Shown here piece after piece: positions 21,992-33,213 of a stretch of 64,000 nt of DNA. The notes below the pieces were generated by a model. It saw only the letters and a list, made by a program, of their open reading frames with translations, was not told where the DNA came from and did no database searches. Each line of letters begins with the position of its first letter. The first letter of the stretch is position 1. Origin of the DNA: Austropuccinia psidii (Eukaryota > Basidiomycota > Pucciniomycetes > Pucciniales > Sphaerophragmiaceae); contig JALGQZ010000011.1 of assembly GCA_023105745.1 (NCBI GenBank), forward strand, positions 48,882,698 through 48,946,697, read 5' to 3'. The translations under genes and the position numbers were made by a program.

Positions 21992-23115
21992 TGTTAGAAT
22001 AGTTCAGGGTGTCACCCTGATCAGGGAATAGGTTTAATTACTTTTGGCTCTTTTTTCCTCCTTGCCTCCATTGTAGTTTCTCCTTCTCCTGGATAATCTA
22101 ATTCTACCATCTCTCTCTCCTACTGGCTCTATTTTTCAACCCCTCTCAGCAAGGCCAGGGATGACTATGGTGTTAGAGTACAAGTGTGACTAAGAGTGAA
22201 TTACAAAATGATGAAGACGATTAATCAAGTACAGCTCGCAAGAAAGTATAAAGTTACATTTTATAGAATGGTGACTCTCCAGTAGTTGTTATTCCTTCCC
22301 CCTACTTTCTATCACAAGGTATGTATTTATAGTAAGAGCACACATGTTTGATTAAGATCACTGCGTGATTCTCTGGTCACTGTTTGACAACAGCAATAGA
22401 CTGTAGTTTCTGCTACGTCAGTAACTTAGGTCTGTAGGAATGGATCAGAGTTAGTTTCTGATCTATGCCTTGCTTCCTACGGCAGTTTTGGGTGTTTTGG
22501 GCTGGGATAGAACTAACCTTAGCTCTTTGTGGCTTTTTTTTTCAACATATCAATGATAAAAACCAAGCAGTAACGGAACCGACAAGTTTTAATCAAGGAT
22601 TTTCCGTCCTCTCTGTCACAACTCAGAAGTTACTTGCAAGTTGTCTTTAATTACCCAAGCCTCTCAAAAATTCGACAAAAACACCTAGAAGGAATGTCAT
22701 AGGTAATTATGTGTTGATTCAATATATTGGTATTATTTTTACTTATGTTATCTCCACCAATAAGTGTCAGAAGTGCTAAGGCGTAGTTTAGAACATTTTT
22801 TGTTTTTGAGAACTCTTATTGTTAATCAGGTAATTACTTCACTCTTGTCACACCTAGCTGTCTTTATTGCTTATTTCTGTGCTATGTCTTAGTTGGTTGT
22901 CTTATTAATAGTAATGCTATAGGTATATGTTGAACATATAAAAGTTATATTAATATCTATTGTTAAAGCAGCAGGTACTTTTGTTGTTTCTCTCAGACTG
23001 TGTTATCTTTATCAATTTACTTACCATGTGTTGTTTTAGTTCTGTATCTTATTACTGTTACTGGTTTTCATTAAGTTATTCAAGCAATAAATATTGTTAA
23101 ACTAAAACTCTTACA
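21992..23115 (+). repeat. 5' LTR of element E (1124 bp, including a 377-bp insert)
   Basis: Starts TGTTAGAATAGTTC and ends AACTCTTACA. It aligns with the 3' LTR at 32474-33213 throughout, except for an extra block of about 380 bp at 22169-22547. Confidence 0.9.
22171..22547 (+). mobile_element. small LTR-like insertion (377 bp) inside the 5' LTR of E
   Basis: Begins TGTTAGAGTACAAG and ends TTTTTCAACA, with a TATA-like TATTTATAG near 22323. The 3' LTR of E lacks it: its sequence reads GACTAT-CAATG, whereas the 5' LTR reads GACTAT...TATCAATG, so TAT is duplicated around the insert. It is probably a solo LTR of a small unrelated element. The alternative is a deletion in the 3' LTR, but the duplicated TAT and the TG..CA ends favour insertion. 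Confidence 0.55.
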
Positions 23116-23127
23116 TGGTAGGGAGAG
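23116..23127 (+). promoter_or_regulatory. putative primer binding site of element E
   Basis: TGGTAGGGAGAG follows the LTR directly. TGGTAG is compatible with initiator tRNA-Met 3' ends used by many copia elements, but the remaining bases are not verified. Confidence 0.45.
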
Positions 23128-23186
23128 TTAGTTGCAATTTTTCTTAATAGGAAACCAGAGTCAGAATAAAAAAAATCTATTTTGAG

Positions 23187-24120
23187 ATGGCCAAAATGAC
23201 CAATCCGCCTCCAAAGATGATGGTTATTAAACCAAAATCATCACTCTCAACCGAGAAAACTGGGTCCAGTGGAGCTTCCAGTTTGAAAACTTCCTTACCG
23301 GAAGAGGTCATGAAGACTTATTATCTCCTTCAACTACTGAAGAAATAAATTCTCCAAAATTCAAAAAGAAAAACAGCAGTGCACTTGCACTATTTTGGAC
23401 GTGTGTCAGTTCTGATTTTCACGGAGTACTTCTTTCCAACAAGGGCTCTTGCTCATTGATCGCATTGGGGGAGGCATGCAGAAAGAACTCAATTGTCATC
23501 ATCTGTGAAACCCTATTCAAGCTCATGTCAATTCAATACAAACCTGGCTCCTCCTTGGAAAAACACATTGACCTCTTTCAAACAGTTTACTTGAGCTTCA
23601 AATAAATAACGTATGAGGCAGAAGACAAAATGGAAATATCATCAACCATTGCAGCGGCATTCTTAATTCAAAGCCTGAACCAAAATAAGGAACTTACAGG
23701 CCTTGTTCAGATGTTATACAATATTAAGCCCTTTGATTTAACTTCTGTTATGAATCGAGTGGCAGTTGAACAGTCATGGCAAGGTCCCACTCAAGATCAA
23801 GCACTAGCAGTGGATAAGCAGAAACACACTGATCAGTCAAAGCCACCAAATTGAGGTGCTCATTGAGGCAGAGGCCAAGGAAAGGGGAAAGGACATATAC
23901 ACCCTAGAAATGAAGAAGACTCAGTCATACGTCTTGAAAGACTTGAAAAACTATTTGCTAAACTTGACAAAAAACAGATAAGCAATTTCAATGTTGTCTC
24001 TGAAAACAGCAAGGATGCGACTTCTGTGTCTCACTCATCTGATTCAGATACCTATGCTCTGGAAGATGAAGCACTTGACATAGGATCAGGATCACAAGAC
24101 CAAGTCTATCTTGACTAAGA
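23187..24120 (+). pseudogene. gag: copia gag of element E, decayed
   Basis: Starts at ATG 23187 (MAKMTNPPPKMMVIKP) and is soon frameshifted. A continuous block at 23630-23854 encodes MEISSTIAAAFLIQSLNQ and a Q/K-rich tail, as in the UBN2-type gag domain of copia. The basic stretch after 23855 (GGRGQGKGKG-like) and the acidic stretch before 24118 precede the protease region. No zinc knuckle was found. Confidence 0.65.
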
Positions 24121-26082
24121 AGCAGGGCAATCAGTTGTAAACAACCTTTCTCTGCTGTATAACATTACAAAATCCAATAAATGGGTTAATAACTATTCCA
24201 AACCTGTGAGCATCACTCATCAAGGAACATTATCCTTCCAAGGAGTCGATATCTCACCGGTTTACTATACACCCAAAGTAAAGGTCAATCTACTCTCAGT
24301 ATTGAAGCTTATTGATCATGGCCTTAAACCAGTTGTAAAAGGAAATTCATTTCTCATCATGCAAGGAAACCGCATTGTGGCTACATTCAACTGATTTTGA
24401 AATCTCTTTGCATCAAAGAGTGTGTCCCAGTTTTTTAGTTTAATCAATACCCCTACAGTTAGGCAATACTGGCACACCATTCTTGGACACCTTAGTGACA
24501 CATACATTCAAAAGTTGATTAACAAAAACATCATTTCAGGAAAATTTACATCCTTCAAAGAATGCCAGGTATGTTTACATGCTAATCTGAAAATACTACC
24601 TCATTCATGATGTTTACCCACTGTTGATCTTCCATTTGTTAATATTCCAGCAGATACTCTTGAAGTCTCACCTCCTACTTGGAAGGGACATTGGTATATC
24701 CTGGTATTGGTTGACAATAATAGTCATTTCAACTGAATCTACCTCATCACAGAAAAAGGCCAAACCAAAAACCTCATTCTGTCATATTTCACCAAGCTCA
24801 AAAGTAAGCTCCATGCCACTCCTGGTTACTTGCATACTGACCAAGGAGGAGAGTTTGACTCCACCATCTTCTGAAACACGCTTGTCTCACAAGGTGTCAG
24901 TCTTGAAAGAGGATCTCCTCACTCTCCTCAAACTAATGGAGTGGCAGAACGCTTTAACCAAACCCTAATTACAAAAATTATGTGTCTGATAGCTCAATCT
25001 AATACCCCAATCTGCTACTGGAATGAGGCTGCTATGCATGCCTCTATTCTTTTGAATCATCTTCCTCATAAGCTCCTTAATATGAGGTAGCCAAACAATA
25101 TGCTAATTGACCAAAAGATGACCATTCAGCCTGCTTTCAGCTTGTCAAAGATCATTCCTTTTGATTTAAGGTACTGATTAGGAAGGAGTTTCCAGCCAGA
25201 AAAATTAATCCAACTGGTCAAGCAATGAAGGGTTTCACATTTGAACCATACCCTGATGCTCTTGGAGCTCTGGAAACTGCCTCAGGTAGGATCAAGGTGT
25301 CACGGGACTATGTTCAGCTGAAATCCAAGACATCTATCATACTCAGAAGAAATCCTTCTTTGTTACCTATGTCTAAGAATAAGTTCAATCTTCCAGCTCT
25401 CACAACATCAAATTCTCACACTAGTAAAGTCTCTGACAGTTCAAGAAAGGAAGATAATCAGATAGTTCATCCTTCTGGGCCAAATAACTCATCAAGAGGA
25501 TATGCATATGTGCCATACTATGAGAAAGCTCCTCAAGATGTGTACAGAAGGATTAGTACCAAGAATATCATTGAAGGAGGCCGACACAAGCAACCTTCTC
25601 CTGAATGTCTATTTTGGGTAGATGCTTTAACCTAAAAGCAGGCACTATCTGATCCCATTGAAAAACAATCATGGAAGCTAGCAATGCAGCATGAATTTGA
25701 CTCACTCACCACTCACAATACTGGCGAGCTCATTCCCTATCCCAAGGATGGCTCTGAAGTCATCGGGGGAATGTGGAGACTCACCAGGAAAAAAATGAAT
25801 TTGGGGAAGTTTATTGTCATAAGGCTAGATTGGTGGTACTTGGGAACCATCAAGAGCACATGATCTATTACTATAACACCTAGGAATGGGTGGTAAGGAA
25901 CAAGACCTTAAAGTTTATGCTTGTAATGGAAGTGAATCTAGGTTTCATCCCATATCAATTTGACATTGAGATGGCTTTCCTCCATAGGGAAATGGATTCC
26001 AATGTCTATGTCAAACAGGTTCAGGGCTTTGAGGCTCCTGGAAAGGAAGGATGGGTTTGCAAATTGAACAAATCACTCTATG
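24121..26082 (+). pseudogene. pol: copia pol of E, segment 1: protease end, integrase, RT start
   Basis: At 24206-24394 is the protease C-terminus (YYTPKVKVNLLSVLKLIDHG, then GNSFLIMQGNRIVATF). At 24422-24610 is the integrase zinc region (YWHTILGHLSDTYIQKL...CQVCLHANLK). At 24640-25010 is the catalytic core in shifting frames, with ILVLVDNNSHF, LHTDQGGEFDS and PQTNGVAERFNQTLI, so the D, D and E positions are recognisable. At 25225-25635 is the linker. At 25730-26082 is the RT start with QFDIEMAFLHREMDSNVYV and CKLNKSLY. The solo LTR then interrupts the conserved KSLYGLKQ motif. Confidence 0.8.
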
Positions 26083-28006
26083 TGTGAGCCTTGAGTTAAT
26101 TTTGAATACCCAAATAGGCCACAATTATCTTAAAAATACATCCTGAATTATGCATAACTCATAAGTCATGCATATATCCAAAATTCATCATTTTTGATTT
26201 CAGAAAAGATGAATAACTTTTTATTGAGTAAGTAAATCCATGGATTTAAGGCCAGATTTGGATTCTACACAAAAATTCACCTAGGGTAGCTCCATAGAGT
26301 GAATAAGCTCAAATCAACTCTTTGAGGTGGTAATATGGAAAATACTTCAATACCACATCATCAATACCACATAAAATATCCATGAAAATTTTTGTTTTTC
26401 TTAATTTCACGCCAAAATAATGGGAATGTGAGGAATCCCATGTTACATATACACTAAAAATAGTGTTATGCATGTTTTGGGCACTTAATATCATGGTATT
26501 CTTACATGGACTTTTGGTAAACCCATGGTGGATATCTCACTTGAAGCTTAAATTTCTATTTTGACGTGAAAAATAAGCAAGGGGGACAAAAGACATCAAA
26601 GAGAGCCAGGGTACCCAACTTCTGAGGCTTCAGAGGCTTAGGAAGCTCCAAAGCTTGGATCCATGGATGATCTTGACCCAATTAGTAAACTAAAACACTT
26701 GGGGAACTTGGTTACCATGTTACAACTACAGTAAATCATAAGAAAATAGCAAATAACCTGCTATTTTGACATGCCAAGGAGGTAAAAAGCTACTTAGACT
26801 CCTGTAACCATGTCAATTCCTAAGGACTTTCCATGGATAAACCCCAAAAGAGTAATTAAAACCATTTTTGGAGTTGTATCCATTGATTTACCTCATAGCA
26901 ACCAGCTAAACACTGATATTTGCAATTCTACATAGAAATCAGGTAAAAACTTCAAAAATTCATTAAAAATACAATTCTTCATTAATCTTTCTTAAACGTT
27001 CAGGACAAATGAAAAACTGTATTATCTATGGTACAACCAAAAATAATTATAGTTTTACTAGTAAAACTAAAAGCTTTACCTACAGTCCATTTTTTATTAT
27101 TCCACGTGAAACACTGAATCTTCAAATATTCACAGTAAATACAACCTGTGATTAAATTACCAATTACATTGATGACTTTGAGAAATCAATGATTATTTTT
27201 GAATAAAACAATATTTACAGGTGTTACTCCTTTTATTCTTAACCATATTTGGGTTGGTAGTCACATACAAAGCTCAATTAAGTAGTTATGACAATCTTAT
27301 GTGACAAAAGATGATGTAATCAATAATCCAAAAAAGTTTTATTGTTTTTTCACTCACTGGTTTTTCAATTTGCTCCATGGAATGCCTCTGTGAGCTGTCT
27401 TAGACTTAAAAGAGGCCTCCTCTTGCTGTTTTTTCCAAATCATCATCTTATTATCCATTTATATCATTGTTACCAACAAGTAAGTATTAGTTAAAGCTAT
27501 TATTAGGTGTTTTAGCTCTTCCAGAATCAAGCAGAAAGACGTTAAATCATAGAATCCAACTATATATTGTTGTAATACTGTTCTAAATACATTTTGATCC
27601 ATTAAATCCACAATTCTATGTCAAATCTCTCCATCTTATCTTTCAATAAGCTCTTTGGAATATTAGTGAGTGATTTATCTTTAATTCTTGAATTTTTTCT
27701 CTAAAAAATTAGTTTTCTTCAAGAATTATATTTATAATTATTTATAAAAAAGATAATTATATATTAAAATAATCTTATTATTATAATAAAAGATGTTTTA
27801 TTATTAAAATCTTCTTGTAATTGATTCTTGTAGACAATTACTGCTCACTGTTAAAATCACTAGTAGTGTTTAACACATGAAAGAAATAATTCTTTGATCA
27901 TTTAATTGTGGTTATAATAATATTTTATTATTATCTTTCATAAGAACAGACATAGTACTGTTGATTAATAGTAATATTATCATCAGTTTCATAGTCACAT
28001 CTTACA
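26083..28006 (+). repeat. solo LTR of the element C family (1924 bp) with perfect TSD
   Basis: Starts TGTGAGCCTTGAG and ends CACATCTTACA. It is flanked by CTATG at 26078-26082 and CTATG at 28007-28011, a perfect 5-bp target-site duplication. The sequence is the reverse complement homologue of the LTRs at 53562-55482 and 61915-63825. No internal gag-pol is present, so it is a solo LTR left by LTR-LTR recombination. ORFs inside are fortuitous. Confidence 0.92.
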
Positions 28007-28855
28007 CTATGTGACTAAGCAGGCCCCTCAAATGTGGCAGAAAAAGCTGGCCAAAGTACTTGGTGATCTCAAGCTATTCAGCTTCAAGTTGGATTACTCC
28101 CTATATGTCAATAACAAAAAAAACTCTCCTTCTTCATGTGCATGTAGATGATGGGTTTCTGATCAGAAAATCTGAAAATGAAATTAGCACCTTCTTAATA
28201 ATCTTACATGGAATACTTAAGCTGAAATCACAGAAGAAATCCTTTCAGCACCTGGGTTACCATCTGAAATGTCTATCAGATGGGAATGTTCAGTTTAGTC
28301 AGAAGGACTAATTGAAAAGCTACTCAGAACCCATTACATGGAGCTAGCCAAGGGGTAAAGACCCCATGCAATGGAAACCTCCTGAAAGATCTGGAATCCA
28401 TTGGAGAAGTATTCATGCCTACAGAGTATCAGCAAGCAATAGGCACACTAAATTACATAGCCCAACACACATGCCCAGACATTGCATACACTGTAAATTC
28501 ACTGTCAAGGTATACCACTCACCCAATCAACAAGCACTGGGTAGCCCTTAAACATCTCCTTTGTTACCTCAAGGTCACCCTTTGCCTGTCCTTGGGCCTT
28601 GGTCAATCTTGCGGTAGTGACATGGGGGGCCTAGTAGGATGGGCTGATGCCAACTACGCTAATAATCAAATGGACAGGTAGTCAATCACTGGCAACATGA
28701 TTACTTATTGTGGAAATCCAATCTCATGGCTCAGTAAGAAGCAGCCCATAGTTGAAAAATTGGCTGCAGAGGATGAATCTATATCCATTTATTTTTGTCT
28801 AAAACAACTTTGATGGATGACATATTTACTTAATGATCTAGGTCTTTATTTCTTC
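28007..28855 (+). pseudogene. pol: copia pol of E, segment 2: RT and RNase H
   Basis: Resumes directly after the solo LTR with TKQAPQMWQKKLAKVLGDL (family GLKQAPRxWxxKL). Near 28135-28165 is the catalytic box HVHVDDGFLI. Near 28415-28550 is YQQAIGTLNYIAQHTCPDIA and LSRYTTHPINKHW. Near 28640-28680 is GWADANYANNQMDR. RNase H follows with WLSKKQPIVEKLAAEDE near 28725-28775 and LLNDLG near 28835. Stops and a frameshift are present. Element B then interrupts. Confidence 0.8.
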
Positions 28856-30866
28856 TTTTCCTTGCATCTTGTAAGGTATTTGCAATTTCATGTAGAGTGC
28901 AATTTTGGTTTCATCTGCATTTCACTGCATCCTCTAGTTCTCCTGGCATTTGTGTTAGGATTTTGTGATTCCTCATCTGAATGTTGATTTGAGGATCAAT
29001 GACTTTAAGTCTTTTAGACTTTCTAAGGAACCACTAATATGGATCTTTTCCCACAGATTTCTTTTCATTTTCAAATGACATGGTTTTTGTCCATATCCAA
29101 GGATTATTTCTGTACTTTTGGATAATTTGACTCTTCCACCATGGCCAGCTTCTTCTGCCATGGATCTCTTTTATCTCTGTATACCAAATACTAACATGAC
29201 CTTTGAATGCTGTATTGAGTCTAGCAGTAATCTAGTAGTCTGGTATGCTTGGTACATCAACAAAGAGTCCATCAATATAATCAATGACTTCCATATGATC
29301 ATATTCTCCTCTTCCAGAGAATTTGGGCCAGCTTTATGCCTCTGGAAGTGGGTTCAAGGCTTACTTCTCCAAATAAGACATATTAGCTCCATCTTGGTAT
29401 TTAGATGGAGATCTTACCTTATTCACCAATAAGGCATCTGTTTTGAGGTCTTCTTAGTGGTATGGATCCTCCAAAGAATGGCCTTCTGGTTGGGGCTTCA
29501 TGTTTTTGTAGACATTAAACAATTTTTTTATGTCTTGATCCAGACAATCCCTGTCCCTTTTTTAGTGATGATGCTCTTCATAGACTTGATTCAGTCTCTT
29601 TTTGATTTCTTCAGAGGCTTTGCTCAGTTGATAACAGCTCTCTTGGATGGCTGTAATTGTAGCCTCTTTTAAGATTGCATTTCTTTGAAACCTTTCATTT
29701 AGCCTCTTAAAATAATTAAGTGATTCTTGAGTTTGCACTGAAAATTGGGACATTTGTAACCACAGTTTATCACTGTTTAAGTTACTCTCAGGTGTAACAA
29801 CATTATGTTCTGTCTGAGTGGTGTTAATATTTCTATTAATGAGGCTACTTATTCTGGAAGTGTTTACAATCCTTTTGGGCTCCTGTGTACTTCTTTGACC
29901 AAGTCCAACAGCTTCTGGATCATTGGGTATGAGTCTTTCTGCCTTTGGCTGAAAGATGTCTTGTTTTTTCCCTTTTATCATTGTCATTTCCTGGAAACTA
30001 CCTGGGATTGTGAAGAATGGTGACTCTTGGCCACTGATCTGTTGGTGCCTGAATGGTGTGAAGCCACTGGAGAGCTGGGTTGGTATATTCCTTGTTAGCC
30101 TGAAGGAATAAGAGTAGGCCCTGTCTTATTCAGCTGTTCTTCTATTGCTTGGATAGTGGCTTGATTCTCCCTTATCCTGGTTGCCCTCTCCTCCAGGAGT
30201 CTGAACTTCCTGGTGGGGTTCCAACAGTTGGTGATTTCCATAAGGTCTTTGAAGGATATCTCTCTGAGACATATATTCTGGAAACTTGCTACACATTCTT
30301 CCCAGTGGGATGCTAGGTTTAACATCTTGTTGTCCATTCTCAATTGGAAAAGATCTTTGAAGAGTTGGTGGAGCTGAAGAACTTGATCCATATTCTTCCA
30401 GTCCTCTGGTTTGAGGTTTCTGCTTAATTGTAACGTTAATGTCAGAGTGGGAATGATTTTCCTCAATGTCTTGCCATCCACCAGTGAGTCAAAGGTATCC
30501 TCCTCCAGGTCTTCTGGTTCTGGACAAGCCTTCTCTATCCTCTGGCTGGTTTCTGAGGTGTACAGGTGACATATCAGTTTTTCCAAGCAGTCAAAAACTT
30601 AATGTTCTTGGGGTACTTACGTTTTACTGTGCCTTGTACAAATTTGTTGTCTATTGCTTTTGGCAATTTGACTTTAGAGGTTACAACTGGGTAAAGGATT
30701 GTAATCTTCCCTGTACAAGTTATTAAGGTTGGTTTACCTTGTATTTATGTAGAGTTTAGTGGCTTTCTACTGCTCTTAGTGGCACTTGGTGTCCACTTCT
30801 TAGCTGTGGTAAGGCCTTCACTGTGCCTCTTGCCTTTACCCTTGCTTCCCTCTGGTTCTGAGGGTC
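28855..30866 (-). pseudogene. gag: gag of element B, decayed, with conserved intron
   Basis: Exon 1 (30621-30866) encodes a basic N-terminus ending AIDNKFVQGTVK, with one TAA near 30748. The intron is 30553-30620. Exon 2 starts QTSQRIEKACPE, and at 30095-30550 contains DGKTLRKIIPTLTLTLQL and MDQVLQLHQLFKDL. A second block at 29562-29987 has SKASEEIKKRLNQVYEEHHH, and the capsid-like block continues to about 28900. The protein closely parallels gag of A, with the same intron position. There is no zinc knuckle, because the copy ends before it. Confidence 0.8.
30553..30620 (-). other. 68-nt spliceosomal intron in gag of element B
   Basis: On the minus strand it starts GTAAGTACCCC at 30620, has AACTGATATG as a branch region and ends ACCTCAG at 30553. 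It is the same length and position as the intron of A. Splicing gives ...GTVK-Q-TSQRIEK in frame; reading through gives a stop within ACTGAT. The donor matches the full GTAAGT consensus. Confidence 0.78.
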
Positions 30867-30870
30867 TCTA

Positions 30871-32268
30871 TCAGGCTGAGTCTATGATAAAGTGATAATA
30901 AAGGTATATAACACTTCCACTATGACTGTTACATGAATAAAAGTATTTGAAAAGGTTTTGATAAAAGATACCAAGGGCTTTACTAATGATAATTAGTGGT
31001 GGTGAGCACTGCTGAAACCCCTGGATGCAGGTTTATCTGTTGTGTTACAATAATAAAGACTACAATGCTTAAGTTTAAAGTATACCTGACTTGTTTTGCA
31101 AGATTATAGCTGTTTTGAATGGTTGTATTATATAGGAATCTAAGAACAGGATGAGGAAACCTTTTCTGGTGGAGAAAAGGTCCCTTTTTATCCTAAAAAT
31201 TGGGTGAAAAAAGCTTCTAGACCTTTCCACGTAGAGGAAGTGAAGACTTTTCACTTTCAAGGACTGTCTTGGGGTTTTCACAAGGCCTTTATAGCCTTTA
31301 TTAGGCTCAGATGTGGTTTTGGAACCACATCTGGGCAGCTTTCACCAATACAGGCTGAAGAATTCCATCTGGGGACCACATAGCCCTCTTCTGATGTGTA
31401 TGACATGTAGAATGCTATACAGAACCTGTACAGGACCCCATTATTGACCAAACTATGAGGTATTGAAGTATAAACAGACTTTTTTGTCTTTTTGACACCT
31501 CATAATCATAATTATGGATGAATATCCCACAGTAAGGCTGTATTGGTCTAACTGTGAGATTTTGACCTTAAAACTCCCATAACCTTTTCCGTTTTTGAGA
31601 TATAAAGCTCAACATTGGTTCATTGTGTAGCCGTGGATGTCTTCTACACAATCATTCCTCATTAGATATGGCAAAGGGATGCCAAGTACAAGTTTTTTGT
31701 ACATATGTATGATTTGCTTAAAATCTGTATGGATCTTGTTTGCCCCATAACTTTTGTTTTAGATGGGATATGGGGAGATTGATGACACCATCAGATATCC
31801 CTGATTTTTATCTTTCCAAAAGGACCCCAATTTAGGTATCTCACACTACAACTGTAGATGCAAGATGAGAGATGAATATTTCATTCACCCTTATTTGACC
31901 TTATTTTGGCCAAAACCTCTTATATCTGGTGTTAGCTCAATTTGGCTAGTACTATTGGATAGCCCTGACTGAGAGCTTCAATTGGAATTCTAATTTGATG
32001 GGGTTAAGTCTCTTCCTCTGGATTTCAGATGAGAGGTGAAAAATAAGGTATATGCTCAGCAACAACTTTGAGCAGGAATAACTTTGTTATTCCTTTTCCT
32101 ATGATGATGGGAATTGTGTTTTTGGGAATTGGTGGGTTTCCTCTTTTGTTTGATTCCTTTTGAGCTGATTTGGATCAGATCCAAGTTTTGGTGGTATCTT
32201 GGCGTTACCATTGGTTTATGGTATTTGGCTGTCATGCTTGTGCTCTGGTTTTGAGTCACAGGCTGACA
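30871..32268 (-). repeat. 5' LTR of element B (about 1398 bp)
   Basis: The right edge GAGTCACAGGCTGACA (ends 32268) matches the outer edge of LTR A. The left edge TCAGGCTGAGTC has lost the outermost TG. Homologous to the LTRs of A and D throughout. Confidence 0.85.
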
Positions 32269-32466
32269 ATCTCCAAGCAGGCAAGCCTTAGTTCTAACCC
32301 CAGGAACATTGAGATTTGATATCAATATGTAAGAGACATGGTACTTAAGAAACTCATTGAGATTAGGAAAGTCAGTACCACTCAAATGGTTGCCAATGTG
32401 CTCACGAAAACCCTTGGGACAATAAAAATGGCAGAGTCTTCAATAAAACTGCACCTCAAGAATTAA
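32269..32466 (+). pseudogene. pol: copia pol of E, segment 3: RNase H end
   Basis: Resumes with KQASLSSNPRNIEI (family NQ.AL.L..NP...IE), one stop, then YQYVRDMVLKKLIEI and MVANVLTKTLG near 32385-32420. The last is the standard copia C-terminal ADxLTK motif. It ends just before the polypurine tract. Confidence 0.8.
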
Positions 32467-32473
32467 GGAGGAG
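32467..32473 (+). promoter_or_regulatory. polypurine tract of element E
   Basis: GGAGGAG lies directly before the 3' LTR start TGTTAG. Confidence 0.65.
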
Positions 32474-33213
32474 TGTTAGAAGAGTTTGGGGTGTCACCCT
32501 GAGCAGGGAATAGGTTCAATGACTTGTGGCTCTTTTTTCCTCCTTTCCTCCATTGTAGCTTTCCCTTCTCCTGGATAATCTAATTCTACTTTCTCTCTAT
32601 CCTATTGGTTCTAATTGTCAACCCCTCTCAAAAACGCCAGGGGTTACTATCAATGATAAAAACCAAGCAATACCAGAACCAACAAGTTTGAGTCCAGGAA
32701 TTTCTGTCCTTTCTGTCACATCTCGGAAGTTACTTGCAAGTTGTCTTTAATTACCCAAGTCTCTCAAACATTTGACAAAAACACCTAGGAGGAGTGTCAT
32801 AGGTAATTATATGTGGATTGAATATATATTGGTATTATTTTTAATTATGTTGTCTCCAACAATCAGTGTCAGAAGTTCCAAGGCATAGTTTAGAACATTT
32901 CTTTTGAGAACTCTTATTGTTAATCAGGTAATTAATTCAAAATTGTCACCCCTAGCTGTCCTTATTGCTTATTTCTGTGCTATTTCTTAGTTGTTTGTCT
33001 GATTAATATTACTTCTATACACATATGTTGAGCATATAAAAGTGATATTAACATCTATTGTTAAAGCAACAGGTACTGTTTTTGTTTCTCTCAGACTTTT
33101 TTATCTTTATCAATTTACTTACCAAGTGGTGTTTTAGTTCTGTCTCTTATTACTTCTTCTGGTTTGCATTGAGTTATTCAAGCAATAAATATTGTTAAGC
33201 TAAAACTCTTACA
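32474..33213 (+). repeat. 3' LTR of element E (740 bp)
   Basis: TGTTAGAAGAGTTTGG to AAAACTCTTACA. It is homologous to the 5' LTR without the 377-bp insert; visible substitutions indicate an old insertion. Confidence 0.9.

Larger units (their letters stand above)
28855..32268 (-). mobile_element. Ty3/gypsy retrotransposon copy 'B', truncated, inserted in E
   Basis: Minus strand: 5' LTR 30871-32268 and gag 30866-28855, then truncation before pol. It is homologous to element A, but the leader between LTR and gag is deleted (exon 1 at 30866 meets the LTR end at about 30871). The left junction lies between the copia RNase H motif LLNDLG (about 28835) and the first gag match (about 28868). To the right, copia pol resumes at 32269 after a loss of only a few dozen bases. 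Confidence 0.8.
21992..33213 (+). mobile_element. Ty1/copia LTR retrotransposon 'E', full length, carrying nested insertions
   Basis: Plus-strand element: 5' LTR 21992-23115, primer site 23116-23127, gag-pol from 23187, polypurine tract 32467-32473, 3' LTR 32474-33213. Flanks ATTAT (21987-21991) and GTTAT (33214-33218) differ at one base, a plausible target-site duplication. Its pol is cut by a solo gypsy LTR (26083-28006) and by gypsy copy B (about 28855-32268). Removing both brings RT and RNase H motifs back into order. Confidence 0.9.
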
